From Microdochium bolleyi (taxonomy: Eukaryota; Ascomycota; Sordariomycetes; Xylariales; Microdochiaceae), in NCBI GenBank assembly GCA_001566295.1, contig KQ964247.1:3348001-3412000 (forward strand): a DNA stretch of 64,000 nucleotides. The letters are read 5' to 3'. The notes under the pieces are model-generated. The model ran no database searches and was not told the origin of the DNA. It was given only the letters and a program-made list of their open reading frames with translations. Positions 22,101 through 35,058 of this stretch are shown here, piece after piece. The first letter of the stretch is position 1. Each line of letters starts with the position of its first letter. Made by a program: the position numbers and the translations under genes.

Positions 22101-23682
22101 TGTGAACAAGATTGAGCCCTCCTTGTCAACACCACCTGATATCGCAAGCTTGGTGACAACATCTCTGAAGCCAAAATTTTCAATGGCCTTCACAGCGGCC
22201 AATCTGACCTTTTCGTCACTGTCAATGAGCTTATCTCGTAGACCATTGACAAAAGCTAACTCATCTTCCCGACTGAGACCAATGCCTCCCGCTGACGTTG
22301 AGACGATGTAGCCAGCGCTGGTTGTCCACGCAGCGCGGACAAGAGGAGACTTGTCGTTCCTCCTGCTAACAAAGTTGTGGAAGGCTTGCGAGTGGGTTTG
22401 AGCGAAAGACAGCGGCGAAATGGGTGTCGTCAGGATGCTGGCTGTCGGGTGCTCGGGTGTCTCGTCGCTCAGTCGCGGCGGAGGATACGCCGCTGGATCT
22501 AGGACTGGTGGTGGTGGCGGTCCTGCAGCGCCAATGCCCGAGATGATGTCTCCGAGTGTTTCTGTCGCAAGTAGTCTAAGCTGAACATTGTCGGTCGCCA
22601 GCTCATGGTCGACTTGTGGTATGACATTGACAAGGACCGTTGGTGCTGCTCGCCACAGCTCCCTCAGCAGCTGATGGGCTTTGCGCAGTTCTCTGAAGTC
22701 CGCCTCGGATGGACCAGCAGGTACATCCTCGTCATCAGACTCCCCATCCTTCTGACCACTGGTGTGAGTCTTGCCAGACACATCCAGAATGACGTCGCTG
22801 AAGTACTGGCCAACATAGCGAGCCATCTTGTCAGGTATCGTGTTGCAGACAGTCTTGGCCATGACGTAAGCTTCTGGTTCCTCCTTCGGCAGGAGCGTGG
22901 TCTGATTGTCTTCGGTCTTCTCTCTGTGGCCCCCGGGAGGCGCCGCACGCAGGAATTGAGCCATGATCACGTCAAGGACATCCGGCGGCAACGCTGGGCT
23001 CTCCTCGATCAGTGTGACGAGGATGTCCGTCATATGAAACTCCACGTCCTTTGCGACCTGCTCTCCGGACGTCGACTTCGATGAACCAGAAACGCCGTCA
23101 AAGAACGATGTGAATAAATCGAGAAGAAGCTCTTCGGAGTTGTTGATCTCGTTGATGAGCAGGATGCTCTTGACTTCGGCCAGTGAAGTAAGCACATATT
23201 TGTGCTGGGTGTTGTATGCGTTACTGGGATCCCACAAGGCGGGCAATACGACATGCACAAAAAGTGTGAAGATTTCCTGTGCCCCAAGATCTCGTTAGCA
23301 TGTGCTTGGTCTTACACGTGGCAATGCAGCAGATGCTCACCTTGAGCTGTTTCGGAGTGAATGGTGCCTCAGGAGCACAGAGCTTGAGGATATCAACCAG
23401 GCAAGAGGCGACGTAGGCCTTGACGCCGGCTTCCTTGTGACCAAGCAGGTTGTTAGAGGCGAGATCCTTGGCAACGCTGGTCAGAGAGGCCTTGTCGACG
23501 GTCTCCTGATCCATGTCTACCAGCTCCTTGGAGAGCTTGTCGAGACGGCGGAGAAGCTCGGTAGTAGCGATTGGCTTGCCCGCGCGCCATGACAGCGGCT
23601 CTTTGAACTGGAGAGACACCAATCCCTCTCCTTCCATGTCTTGGTCCTCCTCTTCGGGCTCCTCGTCCCTCCGTCGCCCCAT
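19120..23682 (-). CDS. PDS5: Sister-chromatid cohesion protein Pds5 (Spo76/BimD)
   Basis: This HEAT-repeat cohesin regulator binds Scc1/Scc3-containing cohesin on chromosomes and is needed for cohesion maintenance in mitosis and meiosis. Exons on the minus strand are 23682-23341, 23276-19854 and 19797-19120, giving 1480 residues, within the usual fungal range. The N-terminal LQFKEPLSWRAGKPI and the block around ALWDPSNAYNTQHKYVLTSLAEVKSILLI match the family. The middle is helical-repeat sequence (about residues 100-1150). The last exon encodes a low-complexity tail: basic KKxK clusters, a long acidic D/E stretch and GRKGR / RGRK motifs resembling AT-hooks, ending in DDEDDE. The last intron splits a run of lysine codons. 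Fungal Spo76 and BimD are orthologues with meiotic and DNA-repair roles. Confidence 0.93.
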
Positions 23683-25501
23683 GATTGTGCGGTGGTGGGC
23701 CTGAAGCCGCGGCGCGAAAGCGTTGTCGATGTATCGATGCGTGTCGCAAACACTTTTGCAATTGGGCGTGGCTGTATCGAGGGTTTCTGGCGAAGCTGAA
23801 TACACGAAACGCCGCGGGTCGTTGCTCGTTTAAAGGAGGGTAAGTGCGACCGACCGAGTGTCGTCGTTGTCGAGATGCGCCGTGTCGAGAGGCGCCAGCT
23901 AAAAGTTGTTGCTTGCGGCTCGAGGCAAGCAGCACTGTTAGCTGGGTTGGAGGAAGCTGCGCGGTGTTTTGCGAGCAGTTGACGCTGTGCCTTGACAAGC
24001 TCGACGCGCTGCCACAGAGTCGGGTGGGAATGTTGCAGTGGTGACGATGCTGGGATGGCTGGCAACAGCGCGCGCATGCGATGGTGGTGCAGTGGCGGGT
24101 CGTGCGACTACTGTGCTGCTTGCTCCCGCCTGCAACAGAGCAACTGGTTAAGCTGCGACGCGCCAATCAGCCCCTGCCTGTCTCTCTGCAATTCAAGCCG
24201 AGCTCTCACGGCAGAGGCGACGCGAGGAGCACGCGCCAGGCACTATCATGGGTACTTTAGGTCTCGCGCAGCAGCGGTGGGGGACGAAGTACCCGCTGAT
24301 AGCACGCCCTCACCACCCTTGACGCGTCGAGTGCCTATTAACCACAAGTCGAGCTCCACCTTGATAGATCCACCCTCACTTACACGAACCTCAGGCCAAG
24401 CACACTTCACGCCGAGGCCAGTAGCAATTGCCAGTTCTGTCTGTGGGGTTGCTGAGCAGACAGCGGTAGCTTGTTCACTCCAAGATGCTTGTACCAGACA
24501 ATGACGGACAACCACGGCCAGTCGACATCGGGTCTGCCCGCGGTTAATAGAAGAGCCGTGGTAGCCATCGCACCAGACACAACTACGTCTAGGTTTTCCA
24601 ATCACGCATGATCGATGTTCTAGTCTGACGAGATGATGTCTGGTTTTATGTGTCGAAACGATGTCGTTGTCTTGAGGACCGGAGAAGCTCCAAACTCATG
24701 ACAACTGCTAATTGGGCATGGCTTGTTTGCACTGATAACCCGACGAGAAGCCTGGCCTGGCTCAGATTCGTTTCACTCTGAGCTCACTTCACTTCTCTTG
24801 CTTCAACTCTCTTGCATCACATGCTCTGCTCTCCAATCACAGAGACTCCCACATCTCGTCCAGAAGACTGAGCAGTGTCATGATCTCTGCCTCCAATAGG
24901 TAGAGCCTGATCATTTTGCGAGTCTGCTTGACAATCTAGAAATCATGATACGCGGGACGGGCCGCCCGCCGCCTTATTGCCTGCGAGGATCGAAACTCCG
25001 AAGTGACGTCTTCCATGCCCATTTCCACAGCAACGACTACGCCAGGCACTCGTTTTGTCGGTTCTGCAATCGTGGTCGCCCTCGCTCTTCATAAAGATCT
25101 GACCCTCCCATCTCTGTGCCTTTGCTGCCTCTCTCTCCTCTTCCCCTACCACCGTTCACCACACTTTCGTTCACAACAACTCGACCGGTACTCTCTCAGA
25201 GTCGTGGCCCATCCCCAACGGTGAAAGTCAATATTGTGAGTTCGTAAGAATAAAGAAAGCGAAAGTGATGCTAGTCGTACCACCGCTGCCTTCGAAAGCG
25301 AGCCGTGGCACGACCTTCACTGTCCAAGAACCACCGACTGACAAGGCCCATATTGATAAGGCCGCTCCTTTCGACAGCACCCAGTGACATTCGTGAGTAG
25401 CTGGTCGCTCCCATAGAAGGGCTTTCATAGTAAACAGTCAACGTGAGAGAGCCATGGACTAACTATGCCGATATTCTCAGCTTTCAATCACCACACCATC
25501 A
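23683..25501. other. Divergent spacer between pds5 and the Ser/Thr-rich gene
   Basis: It contains both promoters. Small frames in 23700-24600 are overlapping and without domains. The right 500 bases are pyrimidine-rich and probably include the leader of the Ser/Thr-rich gene. No repeat or RNA gene is seen. Confidence 0.5.
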
Positions 25502-27718
25502 ATGCCTTCCGAGAAGCAGGACCAGGTGTGCAACATGCACACCGACTTCGAGCCACTCCAGGGTGAGTATACCTTCTACCCATAACACGACAAGGCCTCA
25601 GCCTGACTTTTGGATTTGCAGCTCGACGCAAGAACTTCCGTTACCTCGTCGTCTTCGGACCTTGCCTCGCGCTCATTGTGGCTTTGTATTTTGCCGCCAA
25701 TTTCGGTAAGTTGGTGTACTCCGTGCACGATGATCAACAATCTCTCTGCCAATACAACGTTAATACTCTCCTAAATCAGCGACCTTCTCTTCGGTCGTCC
25801 AGACCCTCCGTGGCTGCGTCACTGGCAGCTCCGACGCCGGTCTCGACAACTCCGAGCATTCGGGCGTCCTGGGCAAGCGCCAGGCCTACGACTACGACCA
25901 CCCTCATCACACTGACCTGCGCCCTGCCGTGACTGGCTTCGCTTCCGTCGACCACATGGTTATGACCTCGACAACCTGGGCTGTTGTCACCGTCACCCAC
26001 ATTCCCAGCGATGACGCAGATGCCACTCCTGCCACCAGCTCCATCTACAGCAACTCATCCTCGACCGCCAATGCAGGTGCAGATGCCACCGTCACCGTCA
26101 TTGCGACCGTTGTCCCCGAGCACTCTCCCGATTCTGCTTCCTCGCTGTCAACTTCGTCTTCTGAGCTAGGTGCTGATGCCACTGTCACGGTCACTGCGAC
26201 CGTCGTCCCCGAGCACTCCTCTGATATCACTTCCTGGCCTGAGACTCCCTGCACCGGGGGCATGACCACAAGCAGTGTCGCTGTCATGACCACCAGCACC
26301 ACGACAACCAAGTTGACCTGGAGCCTGAGCCTGAGCGGCTGGACAAACACCACGACCATATGCCACGAGACCGCCTCTGCTCATATCAAGGCTCTGACGA
26401 CCAAGGTGGCTGTCAGCCCGAGATCGAACTGCGCCACCGTTCTCTTCACGTCTAAGTACGTGGCCGTTTCCAGATCTCTTTTAGGGACTTCTACTAATGT
26501 GGACTTCGCAGTGTTGATCCAGTTACGGCCAGCATTCCCTCTGCCTCCGAGTCAGAGAGTTCGACCGTCACGGTCACTCAACCGCCCCTGACCCGTACTA
26601 CCCACGTCACGGTCACTGTCACCAACTCTCACGCGGACTCCTCCGAGGCTCCCTCCTCAATCCTGCCGAGCCCCGTCTCGGAGACCACAAGCTCAGCCAC
26701 GGAGACCCTTCCCCGGACCACCATCTCCACGACCCGGCAGGTCACGAGCACCATCGGCACCACAACCCGCACCGCGACCGAGACGACAACACTCGCCAGT
26801 ACTGGTGGTTCCCTCACTACGGCCTCCGCCTCGACTGCGTTCCCCGAGGTGTGCAACACCGGCGGTGTTTTCACCCAGACCACAATCGTGACTTCGACCA
26901 TCATGTTTGTCACCACCCCGGCACCTCCCACGGCCACCGTCACCGTCACCAACGTGTATCCAGGTCTCTGGTCCCAGGCCGCCGGCACCCCTCTCGACAA
27001 CACCATGATGACCACGACAACCCGCTGCGCCAGCACTGGCTTCGCCACCGTCACCGTCACCGCAGCCTCGTCTCTGCAGATCCAGGCGAACGCTTCCCCG
27101 ACCGAGTACACGACCGCCAGCACCGAAGGTACCGCTTTCATGAGCACCTCGCTAGTTCCCTTCCCCAGCGGCACCGATACCTTCCCTACCCTCCCTCCGG
27201 TGTCTCCAAACGTCCAGCTCGTCGACACGACGACAACCACCACCATGACGGCGACCCCGAGCGTCGGCTTCTCCTTCGGCCCGTGGATTCCCATCCCCTC
27301 CGTGTTCACAATCACAACCGTGATCACCCCGTCGCCTCTTCCACCGGCGCTTGTAGCCACGCCTTCCTCTGCTCCCATGTCAACCTTTCCCTACAACGAG
27401 ACGACCAACACCACCAGCACCTTCACCATCATCGTCTACCCTAGCACAGCCTTCACCGCCCCGTCGTTCACGTCGTTTCCAGCCAGCGGCAGCAGCAGCA
27501 GCAGTGGAGGCAACACGACCCGCTTCCTCTTCCCGACTAGCTTCCTCTTCCCGACCAGCTTCCTCTTCCCGACCGCGATTCCTCCCACCCCGAGCGTGGT
27601 GGTCGTCAGCGACGCGGGCGTGGGCCTCGCGAAGACGCACTGGGGTGCCGGCAATGGCGTGAGCAGCGCGACGTGCGTGATGATGGTCGTCGCCGTCGTC
27701 AGTCTTCTGCTCTTGTAG
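25502..27718 (+). CDS. Ser/Thr-rich cell-surface protein with N-terminal anchor and hydrophobic tail
   Basis: I do not recognise a named family. Inferred exons are 25502-25562, 25622-25705, 25780-26455 and 26512-27718, giving 675 residues. The N-terminus is about 20 hydrophilic residues, a basic ARRK, then one hydrophobic segment (LVVFGPCLALIVALYF), which looks like a signal anchor. The rest is extremely Thr/Ser/Val/Pro-rich with repeated TVTVT motifs, as in heavily O-mannosylated wall proteins. A 16-17 residue unit around TVTATVVPEHS occurs twice (26079-26126 and 26170-26218). Near the end FLFPTS occurs three times in tandem. The C-terminal 15 residues (CVMMVVAVVSLLLL) are hydrophobic as in GPI signals. 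A plasma-membrane or wall glycoprotein, possibly a sensor or mucin-like coat, is the likely role. An AC repeat follows the stop codon. Confidence 0.7.
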
Positions 27719-27736
27719 AGAAACAGATTTGGTGAA

Positions 27737-27767
<31 letters not shown>

Positions 27768-28325
27768 ACTGGAGTTTACAGAGATCGTGTTTTGAATCAC
27801 ACACCCAGTGCCTGGGGCCAGCCGGTCTTGGATGGCAAAACCTGAATATCACCGATGCTGCTTGGACAAAGGTTTGATCTGCTCTTTGGTGATGTGGCAG
27901 GCAGGCCAGCAGGCAGAAAGGAAGGATGGAATGAATGAAGGAAGGAGACGGCAAGAGGTTGCTGTCTGGGAACTCATCTCAGATGCGCAAGTCCTCCTAT
28001 CTGAACTTTGGCTTCCTGATTTTGTAGTTCTCTTCACCCGTCTTCTGAGTATGAACATCAATTCCAGAATCGAGCCATTAAACGTAATAAGGTTGATGCT
28101 TTCCCGTGATCATGAACTCGTCTCGCTAGTGTTGTGACTTGTGAAAAACTGCCGCCCTCGTATTGTGGGGTCACAGGAACAGATCACTTTGCGCGGACCA
28201 GGCCGTAGGTACTATTATCATTCTTTTGTGACGCCGGTATGTACAACACTCTGAACACCAGTCCTAAATACACATCCCTTGCTCCGGCACCACGCAACGC
28301 TTCTCGGCTACTTTTCTCGAAAGGA
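27719..28325. other. Convergent 3' flanks of the Ser/Thr-rich gene and utp10
   Basis: It holds an (AC)14 microsatellite at about 27737-27764 and a purine-rich GGAAGGATGG-type patch near 27915-27948. The remainder is AT-richer 3' UTR-like sequence without coding potential. Confidence 0.55.
27737..27764. repeat. (AC)n microsatellite
   Basis: About 14 AC dinucleotides lie 18 bases after the stop codon of the Ser/Thr-rich gene, so they are probably transcribed in its 3' UTR. Confidence 0.9.
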
Positions 28326-31300
28326 CTACTGCAGCATGGCGTCCAGGCTCTCGCCAAGCACGCCCTCGATCCCCACAATCCAGCGGTGCGTCTCGCGCTC
28401 GACGTCTTCGTCGTCATCCTCCTGCAGCTCGCTGATGTACGGCAGCATCTCGGGTAGCATGGACAACCACTCCTCGCCGAGCCGAGCCGTGATCTCCTGC
28501 TCACATTTGACAGCCGCCAGACGCACGGCCGTCTGCTCGGAGCGTAGATGCTTCAGGAGCGCGCCGTTGAGCTCCTTCTGATGGTCCTGCGAGTCGGCAG
28601 CATTGGCGAGTTCGACGATCGCGGGAACCAAGTCGACAGTCAGGTCGAGGGTAGGCGCATGTGCGAACTGCGCGGTGAGCAATGGCGCCACAGCGTTGAA
28701 GTGCGTGGGGCTCTGCCAGAAGTCGTCTTGGTCGTGCTCGAAGCACTTGGCCAGCGTCTGCAGTACCTTCTTCCACAGCTCACGGTCCTCGGCCTTCTTA
28801 ACGTTGGCGGTGTTGAGAACGTTGACGGCAGCGTCGACAATGTAGGCGCCGTAGCTGGTGACGATGGACTTGAGGCTGTCGAAGAAGTGCAGCAGGAAGC
28901 CGAACACACTGAGGAGGCGCAAATGTCGGCCAACGATGTTCTTCTTTGGCAGCGAGGTCGTGGCCCAGTCCATTAATTGTGTAAAGATAGGACGGAACGC
29001 TCCATCGTTCAGCTTGTAGATCATCTTGAGAGCGACCTCGTTGATGATCGTCTCGATACGAGCGACGTTCTTCATGCCGCTGTCGCCCTTCTCGTGCTCT
29101 ATCCGCCTCAGGTCAAGGGCTTCCATCAAGATGGAAAGCAACAAGGTAGCATTCTTCTCAATGGAGCTCTTTGTGTTATTGTCGATAGCAAGACCGAGAA
29201 TCTCCAAATGCTCGCGCACAGCCTAAAGACAATTGATATTAGTATCAAGGGTTGGATCAGTGCGGGGTATGGAACAACTTACAAGGAAGCCAGCATCAGT
29301 GGCAGTAGCCCAGGTCTGACCCAGAGCAGTGAAGAGAGACTTGGCCTCGAGCTGCTTGGCGAGGAAGTGAAGGCACTGCTGACGAGTATTGTTGGCCTCG
29401 GAGCCGAGGTTAGCGCTGGCAGAAGCATTCGCAACCGCGAAGAGTTGCTTCAGGTAAGTGCCGGAGAGCATGTAAGGCAGGTACTGTGCCAGCGCAGTCA
29501 TGAAGGAGAAACCAGCGTTGTGTAGCTCAGGCTTGTGATCCTCTGATTGCACGCTCTGTTGCATGTACGCAAGAGCCTTGGGAATAGCGGAGGGCAGCAC
29601 AGGGACGATGCCGTCCTGCAGGACGTCGACAAGCGATGCGAGGCAGAGCAGAGCCATGACGCGAAGATTGTCATCATCCTGCCCCAGGCATTTGTCGCTA
29701 GCGATCGTGCTCGCAGCTCCAGTGACAGCCTCCGGGTCCTTCTTGCCGTACTTCTCGGCAATTTTGTCAACGCAGCCCACCGCGATATGCTTGAAAGCAA
29801 CATCATCCGACGTCCTAATGATGGAGGTGAGTTGGGGCAAGAAGGCCAACAAGGCCGCTCTCGAGCTGGCATCGGACTGGTTCTCTTTTTCGATACGGCT
29901 GTCGACTGCACGGAGGACCTTGCGGCGTAGCGCAGCATCGGGTCGATCCAGAAGAGTCTCCACGGCCTTGATGAACTCGCCAATGGCAAGCAGGTTGAGA
30001 AGCTTGGATAGTCCTTCGCTGCACTGGTTGAAGAGCGCCTTGTTCTTCTTCAACGAGTTCGCCAGGCCAAGCAGATCCTCAAGCAGTGTGGAGTAGAGCT
30101 CGCGAACCTTCGATGCCTCCATATCATCACGATCCGCCAGTTTGCTGATCTGCGAGATTAGCTTTCTACTAGAAAGCAATTGCGGAAGCAAGCTGAGCTC
30201 GCGTGTTGCAATCTTGTGGGAGTCTCTCTCGGCCTCCTCGTTGGTGCCAAGAAGGACTGCCGACAATGTCGGCTTGGGCTGGAAGACATCGCGGGTAAGG
30301 TCCAGAAGCTTGATGAGCGATTGGAGCTGAATCTCGACCGAAAAACTGTTGAAGACTTCCGTGCTGAAGGTCAAGACCTGATCAGTCGCACCATACTTGT
30401 CTGCAAGCATGGCGAGGAGAGCGAACAGGAACTCCTCCGGACCCAAGGTCTCAACAAGTGACACGAAAAGGCTAAGACGGCGGTGCGAAGGAATGTGCTC
30501 ATAGGCTGTGACAAAGCTGAGAAGGAGCTCTGAAGTCGCCGCAACAGGGTTTCTCTTGCCCTTGCGGAGAGACTGTATCAGGGGAGGGACGACCTCCTTA
30601 ATAGTCTGATTGATGACATGCGCCGAGTAGTCGTCGTTCTGACGGAGGACGGAGCTGCCCATGAAGGTGAAGATTGGCATAACACTATGAAGAACCAAGT
30701 CGGGCGCAACCTTGGCGAGGCTGGCAATGAGCAGCAGCGCAGAGCTTTGAACTGCAGGACTCGAAGATTTCTGAATGCAGTTGACCAGGAGGTCGCCGTG
30801 CCCACCAGAGCCATCGATCTTGAGGCTCGGGCTCTCCTTGTATGCAGGAACCATTGCGAGTAGGCTTCGAAGCACGAGATTCTGCAGATACCCAAGTTCA
30901 GAACCAACAATGACTCTATAATGTTGCAGCTCCGATAGAGCATTGAACAGTGGGTTCAGTAGCTGTGGGTGCTTCTCAGGGTCTGATCCTTCGACGAGTT
31001 GCAGGACGAAGGTAACGTGCTTTAACGTCGCCGTGATCTCTGGCGTCGTCTGCGTGCCAATGCCACGGTGGGCCTCGGATGAGGAGGTCCTTCTCCGTTT
31101 ACCCGGCGGGGGCTCCGTCACCATCTTCGCTGCAGGCTGTAGACTCTCCAAGAAGAAAAGTAGGATGTCCGTGGTAAGCTCGACGTTCCGCAGGAGATTA
31201 GCGGCTTCCGCGGCGACCAAAGTCCGCTCTTCGGCATATCCCTTGTTTGCTAGGTTGAGCATCTGCTGTGCAACCAAGTAACGAGCCTCAGACTTCATGG

Positions 31301-33833
31301 ATGTCCAGAGCTTCTCCAGGCGCGAGAACATGGTGCGCATCAGGTTCTCCCTGCCCTCCACGCCGGGAGTCTGCACTGCCCCGAGCAGGTACTCAAGTCC
31401 TTCTTTGTCATTCGGCAGGATCACGTCCACCAGAGTTGTGTCCACAACCTTTTCATCGATCTTCTGTTCGGCACAGATCTGAGTTGCCGTGCTCTCTGAA
31501 AGTGATGACCACCACTTCAGCAGCGGCAGAAGAAGTTGGGTGCGCGTTGTGCTGGAAACACTCTTGACTTGGTTGAGTGGCATCAAAAGGCGAAGCTTGA
31601 CTGCCATGAGTGGAGTGTGGACAGCATGGCTGGAGAGGAACTGGAAGATAGCGAGTCGAGTGCTTTGCGACAGATGTGCTTTCTTGTCCTTTTCAGCTCC
31701 ATCAACCGATTGTCTGGAGCTACTGCTCAAGGCAGACTGGATTATGGCAGAGACTTGTTCTGAGTTCAGAACGCACTCCTCGAGAGCGGGCAGTAGAATA
31801 GTTTGCAGCATCTTCCGAGCCACATCAAGTCCCATCCACTCAAGTGCATCCCTGGTTTCATAGAGCTGCTCGCGGCCCCAAGCGGTTGCTTGGCTGCCCA
31901 AGCTGGCGAAAATTGTCTCAAGTACAATGATCAACTCGCCGGCCGCTCGACGGACCTTCTTGGACGGGTCGTTGAGCGCTGAAATGCAGTGCGGGATGAT
32001 AGCTTGGAAGTCAACGTGCTGACAGTCTGTTTCCTTCAGACGACTCTTCACAAGATCCAGAGCGCCGACTCTGGCAAGGGTCGGGTATGGTCCAGACCAG
32101 ATCCTCATAAAAAAAGTCAGGTAGAAGCTGTCTTCAATGGCCTGGCCTCTCTTCAAAGGCACCAGCTCGTCGAATACTGGTGCTGATTCCGGTTGTGATA
32201 GAGAGGAGAGATACACAGAGCACAGATCCAGGAACACATCAGACGGGGACGGTTTTAAGCAGGACCCTCCCGCGTTTGACATCTCATTGACCCGCTGAAC
32301 AGCGGACTCAAAGTCCTCGACAGGCTGAAGAGCGTTACTGTCCTCGTCCATGGCCACGTCTTCCGTGACGGATGCCAGGCTTGCCTTGGGACGGATCTGA
32401 GTATCAAGTCTGATCTCGAGCGCATCGATGTCGACGTCGGTGTCGGCGATGACTTTCGCGAAAAGCCCCTGTTCGAGGTCGATCTGGGACAAGCGCACTA
32501 TTGTGGTCGCCAGTGCTTTTCTTAACTCCCCGCTCTCGTCAACTTTGTCGTCCACCCTGTGCGCAGCCAAGAGGAGGGACTTGAATGCTACTACAGCCTG
32601 GTGCTCGTGAAGAATGTGCTTCGTAAGTAGTGACTCGATGATCGGCAGTCCTCGAACATCTCCCTTCTTCGAGAGCCTGTCGATGAGAGCCAAGCTCAGG
32701 CCGTTCGCGAGTTTGCCAATCTCATGCTCGTTGCCGATCTCCGCCAGTAGGTCAGAGAGACCCTGGACCTTCAGTAGAGCTTTAGTGACCCTTCCAGATA
32801 ACTGTTTTGCGGATCTGTAATGGGAGAGTATCGAAAGACAGACGAGGCCGGGACGAAGGGAGTCGGTGCTCCATCCAGAGACAAGCTGCTCCATCAAGGC
32901 GCTGATGGCAGCATCTTCCAGGTCGCCCTTCGCCACGAACACGGCAAGCACCATGTAGCAGGCGATCTGCAGATCTGGAACCTTGCTCATGACCAGAGCT
33001 TCGCTGATTGTGGGGCCAAGCTCGTGCAGTAGCGACTGATCGTTGTCGGCCTGGATTGCGCGTCTGCCGGAGCGCATCCGATCTATCTTGCCATTGACGG
33101 CTTCAACCATGAGTCCACCCCAGAAGGAGATCAGCGCCGGGTGTTGCTGGTGAGCGGCGCATGTTTCGAGTGTGTATGAAGAGAAAGTGGCCAGAAAGTC
33201 AGAGTGGTGGACCGCTCTGTGGACGAGAACCGTCCTCGGGGTATCTGTCAAAGATTTGGCGTAGGGCGCAAGGAACCGGTAGACTTGGGGAAGGTTTTCC
33301 GGCAGAATCGAGAGAAGCGTCTTGAAGGCTGGAATCGTGTGGAACGGCAGAAACGTCGAGATCAGCATTGAGGTGTTGTATTCGTGGATTCTGATTGTAT
33401 TAGTGTTAGCGCTTGAGGTAGCAGACAAGAGATGCAACAGCTACGAGGCTACCAACCTGAACCGCCGGATAAGCCACTCGATGGCCTTGATCGCAGGCAT
33501 GAGCCTAAGCCGGGCTCCAACCAGCCGCAGGAACTCGTCTATCCGCTTGTCGAGGCCTGCATTCTCGGCAGTCGTCATCTGTGTGCGATCCTCGTCCTGG
33601 CTTTGCGGGCTGAAAACGGAGTTGCCAAAGGCCACAAAGCGTGGGTCTAGCTGGCATAGCTCGTCGAAGCCTTCGCGGCAGATGGTGTACAAAGTCTGGT
33701 AGTTCTGGGCGGCGGCAACTCGGGGTTCGAAGATGAGCGACTTGGAGTGCGCAGCCTTCTGCGCCTTAACATTGAGTGTTGTCTTTGACGCGGCGGCGAT
33801 CTGCGCCAGCTGCGCAGACAAAGCCGTCGTCAT
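28326..33833 (-). CDS. UTP10: U3 snoRNP / SSU-processome protein Utp10
   Basis: This very large HEAT-repeat protein belongs to the t-Utp subcomplex that binds the nascent pre-18S rRNA and promotes rDNA transcription and early pre-rRNA cleavage in the nucleolus. Exons on the minus strand are 33833-33457, 33390-29283 and 29222-28326, giving 1793 residues, the expected size. The N-terminus (MTTALSAQLAQIA, then SLIFEPRVAAAQNYQTLYTI) is the highly conserved family start. The first intron is placed so that WLIRRFR-IHEYNTSML is continuous; the second so that ATDAGFL-AVREHLEIL is continuous. The C-terminal exon contains the conserved BP28CT-type block and ends SLDAMLQ. It is divergent from the GDSL esterase gene. 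No frameshift or truncation is apparent. Confidence 0.95.
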
Positions 33834-35058
33834 CTTGTCTGTGGCTGGGCGAAGACTACAAGTCCATGAGCTGGACCTGGCGTTGAGAACCGGAACGGCG
33901 CACTGTCCCGAGCAAAGAGCGTTGTTGTAGGGGGATATAGCGTAGTGATCGTGGGACTTGGTCAGTCAGTTGCATGTTCCAAAAATTCGAAGCCAGGAAG
34001 GCCTGCCGGCCGAAAAAGTTGCGATAAGCAGGCCCGATAAGAGCCTCTTTGGCCCGAGGACGCGCCCCACCCAGCGGGAGAGTCGGCTTCGCATTGCCCG
34101 AGCAAGTCTTGCTGGACCCTGCACACTGAGAAGAAGCCCGGCGGTGCCTGCCGCTAGACCTGAAGCTTGCATCTCCGATTGGAATCCCGTTCCGTCCAGT
34201 GGGAGCCGAGGGGAGCTTCGCCTGCCTGCGTCGGGGTGCCACGCCCGGGAGTGTTATTCGAACACACCACGATCTTCACGTCCTCCCTGGCCGCCCGTGC
34301 ACATGAGCGTCCAGTCATATGACACGGCCACTCTGAGCCTCTGAGCCCCGAGGACCGCCAACGTCCGCGCCCCCTCGTTGCCCTTCGACCGCCCCAATTG
34401 GCTGGCCGCCTCTGGTGCTGCTGACGCCCCACGACGTGCCCCCAGGTTGGCCACTCTGCGCCGCAGGGTCGGGCGAGTTGTGCTTGTGTGCGCCGTCGCC
34501 GCCGAGTCTGGCCTGCTCTGGAGCGTCGATGGCGCCTGGCCGACCCGCGAAGCCAGGACGGGCGAGACGAGGACCTATCGCTCCGCCAGGATCTTTCCAG
34601 GCCGGGCCCGCATGTTCGACCCGGCAACCTTGCAGCTCCCAGAGGCACCCCTCACTCTTGCGAATTGCCAGGCGAAACCATAATTGGTGGGGGTGCACAC
34701 TTCGGCCGTCTTTGATGGCCCATTCCAATGCGAATCTCCCGTCAACTCTCGCGCCATTCTCGACAATGGACGCCTGCTGGACGTCCCTCGTCTGAAAACC
34801 TTCGCGATCGTGGCTTGTCTGCCTTGGCCCTTCCCCTGCTGCAGTTTCCACCTGTGTATCACCACGCCCGATACTTCTCAGCTACGCTCTTGGCTGCGCC
34901 CCGTGGCACGGCGCAGTGCTTGTGGTTGCGCTGAGGAGGAGGACTTACATCGCGCCTATTGATCGACACGCCCTGTGTGTACATCGCTCGATTCCTTTTC
35001 AATTTGCTTACCACGAGGCACCCACCACGTCGTGGTCTGCTCAGGTCGCCAAGACGCC
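33834..35058. other. Bidirectional promoter region of utp10 and iah1
   Basis: The region is GC-rich and separates divergent genes. A 178-codon minus-strand frame (34315-34851) overlaps other frames and has no domain. I see no repeat and no RNA gene. Confidence 0.5.
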
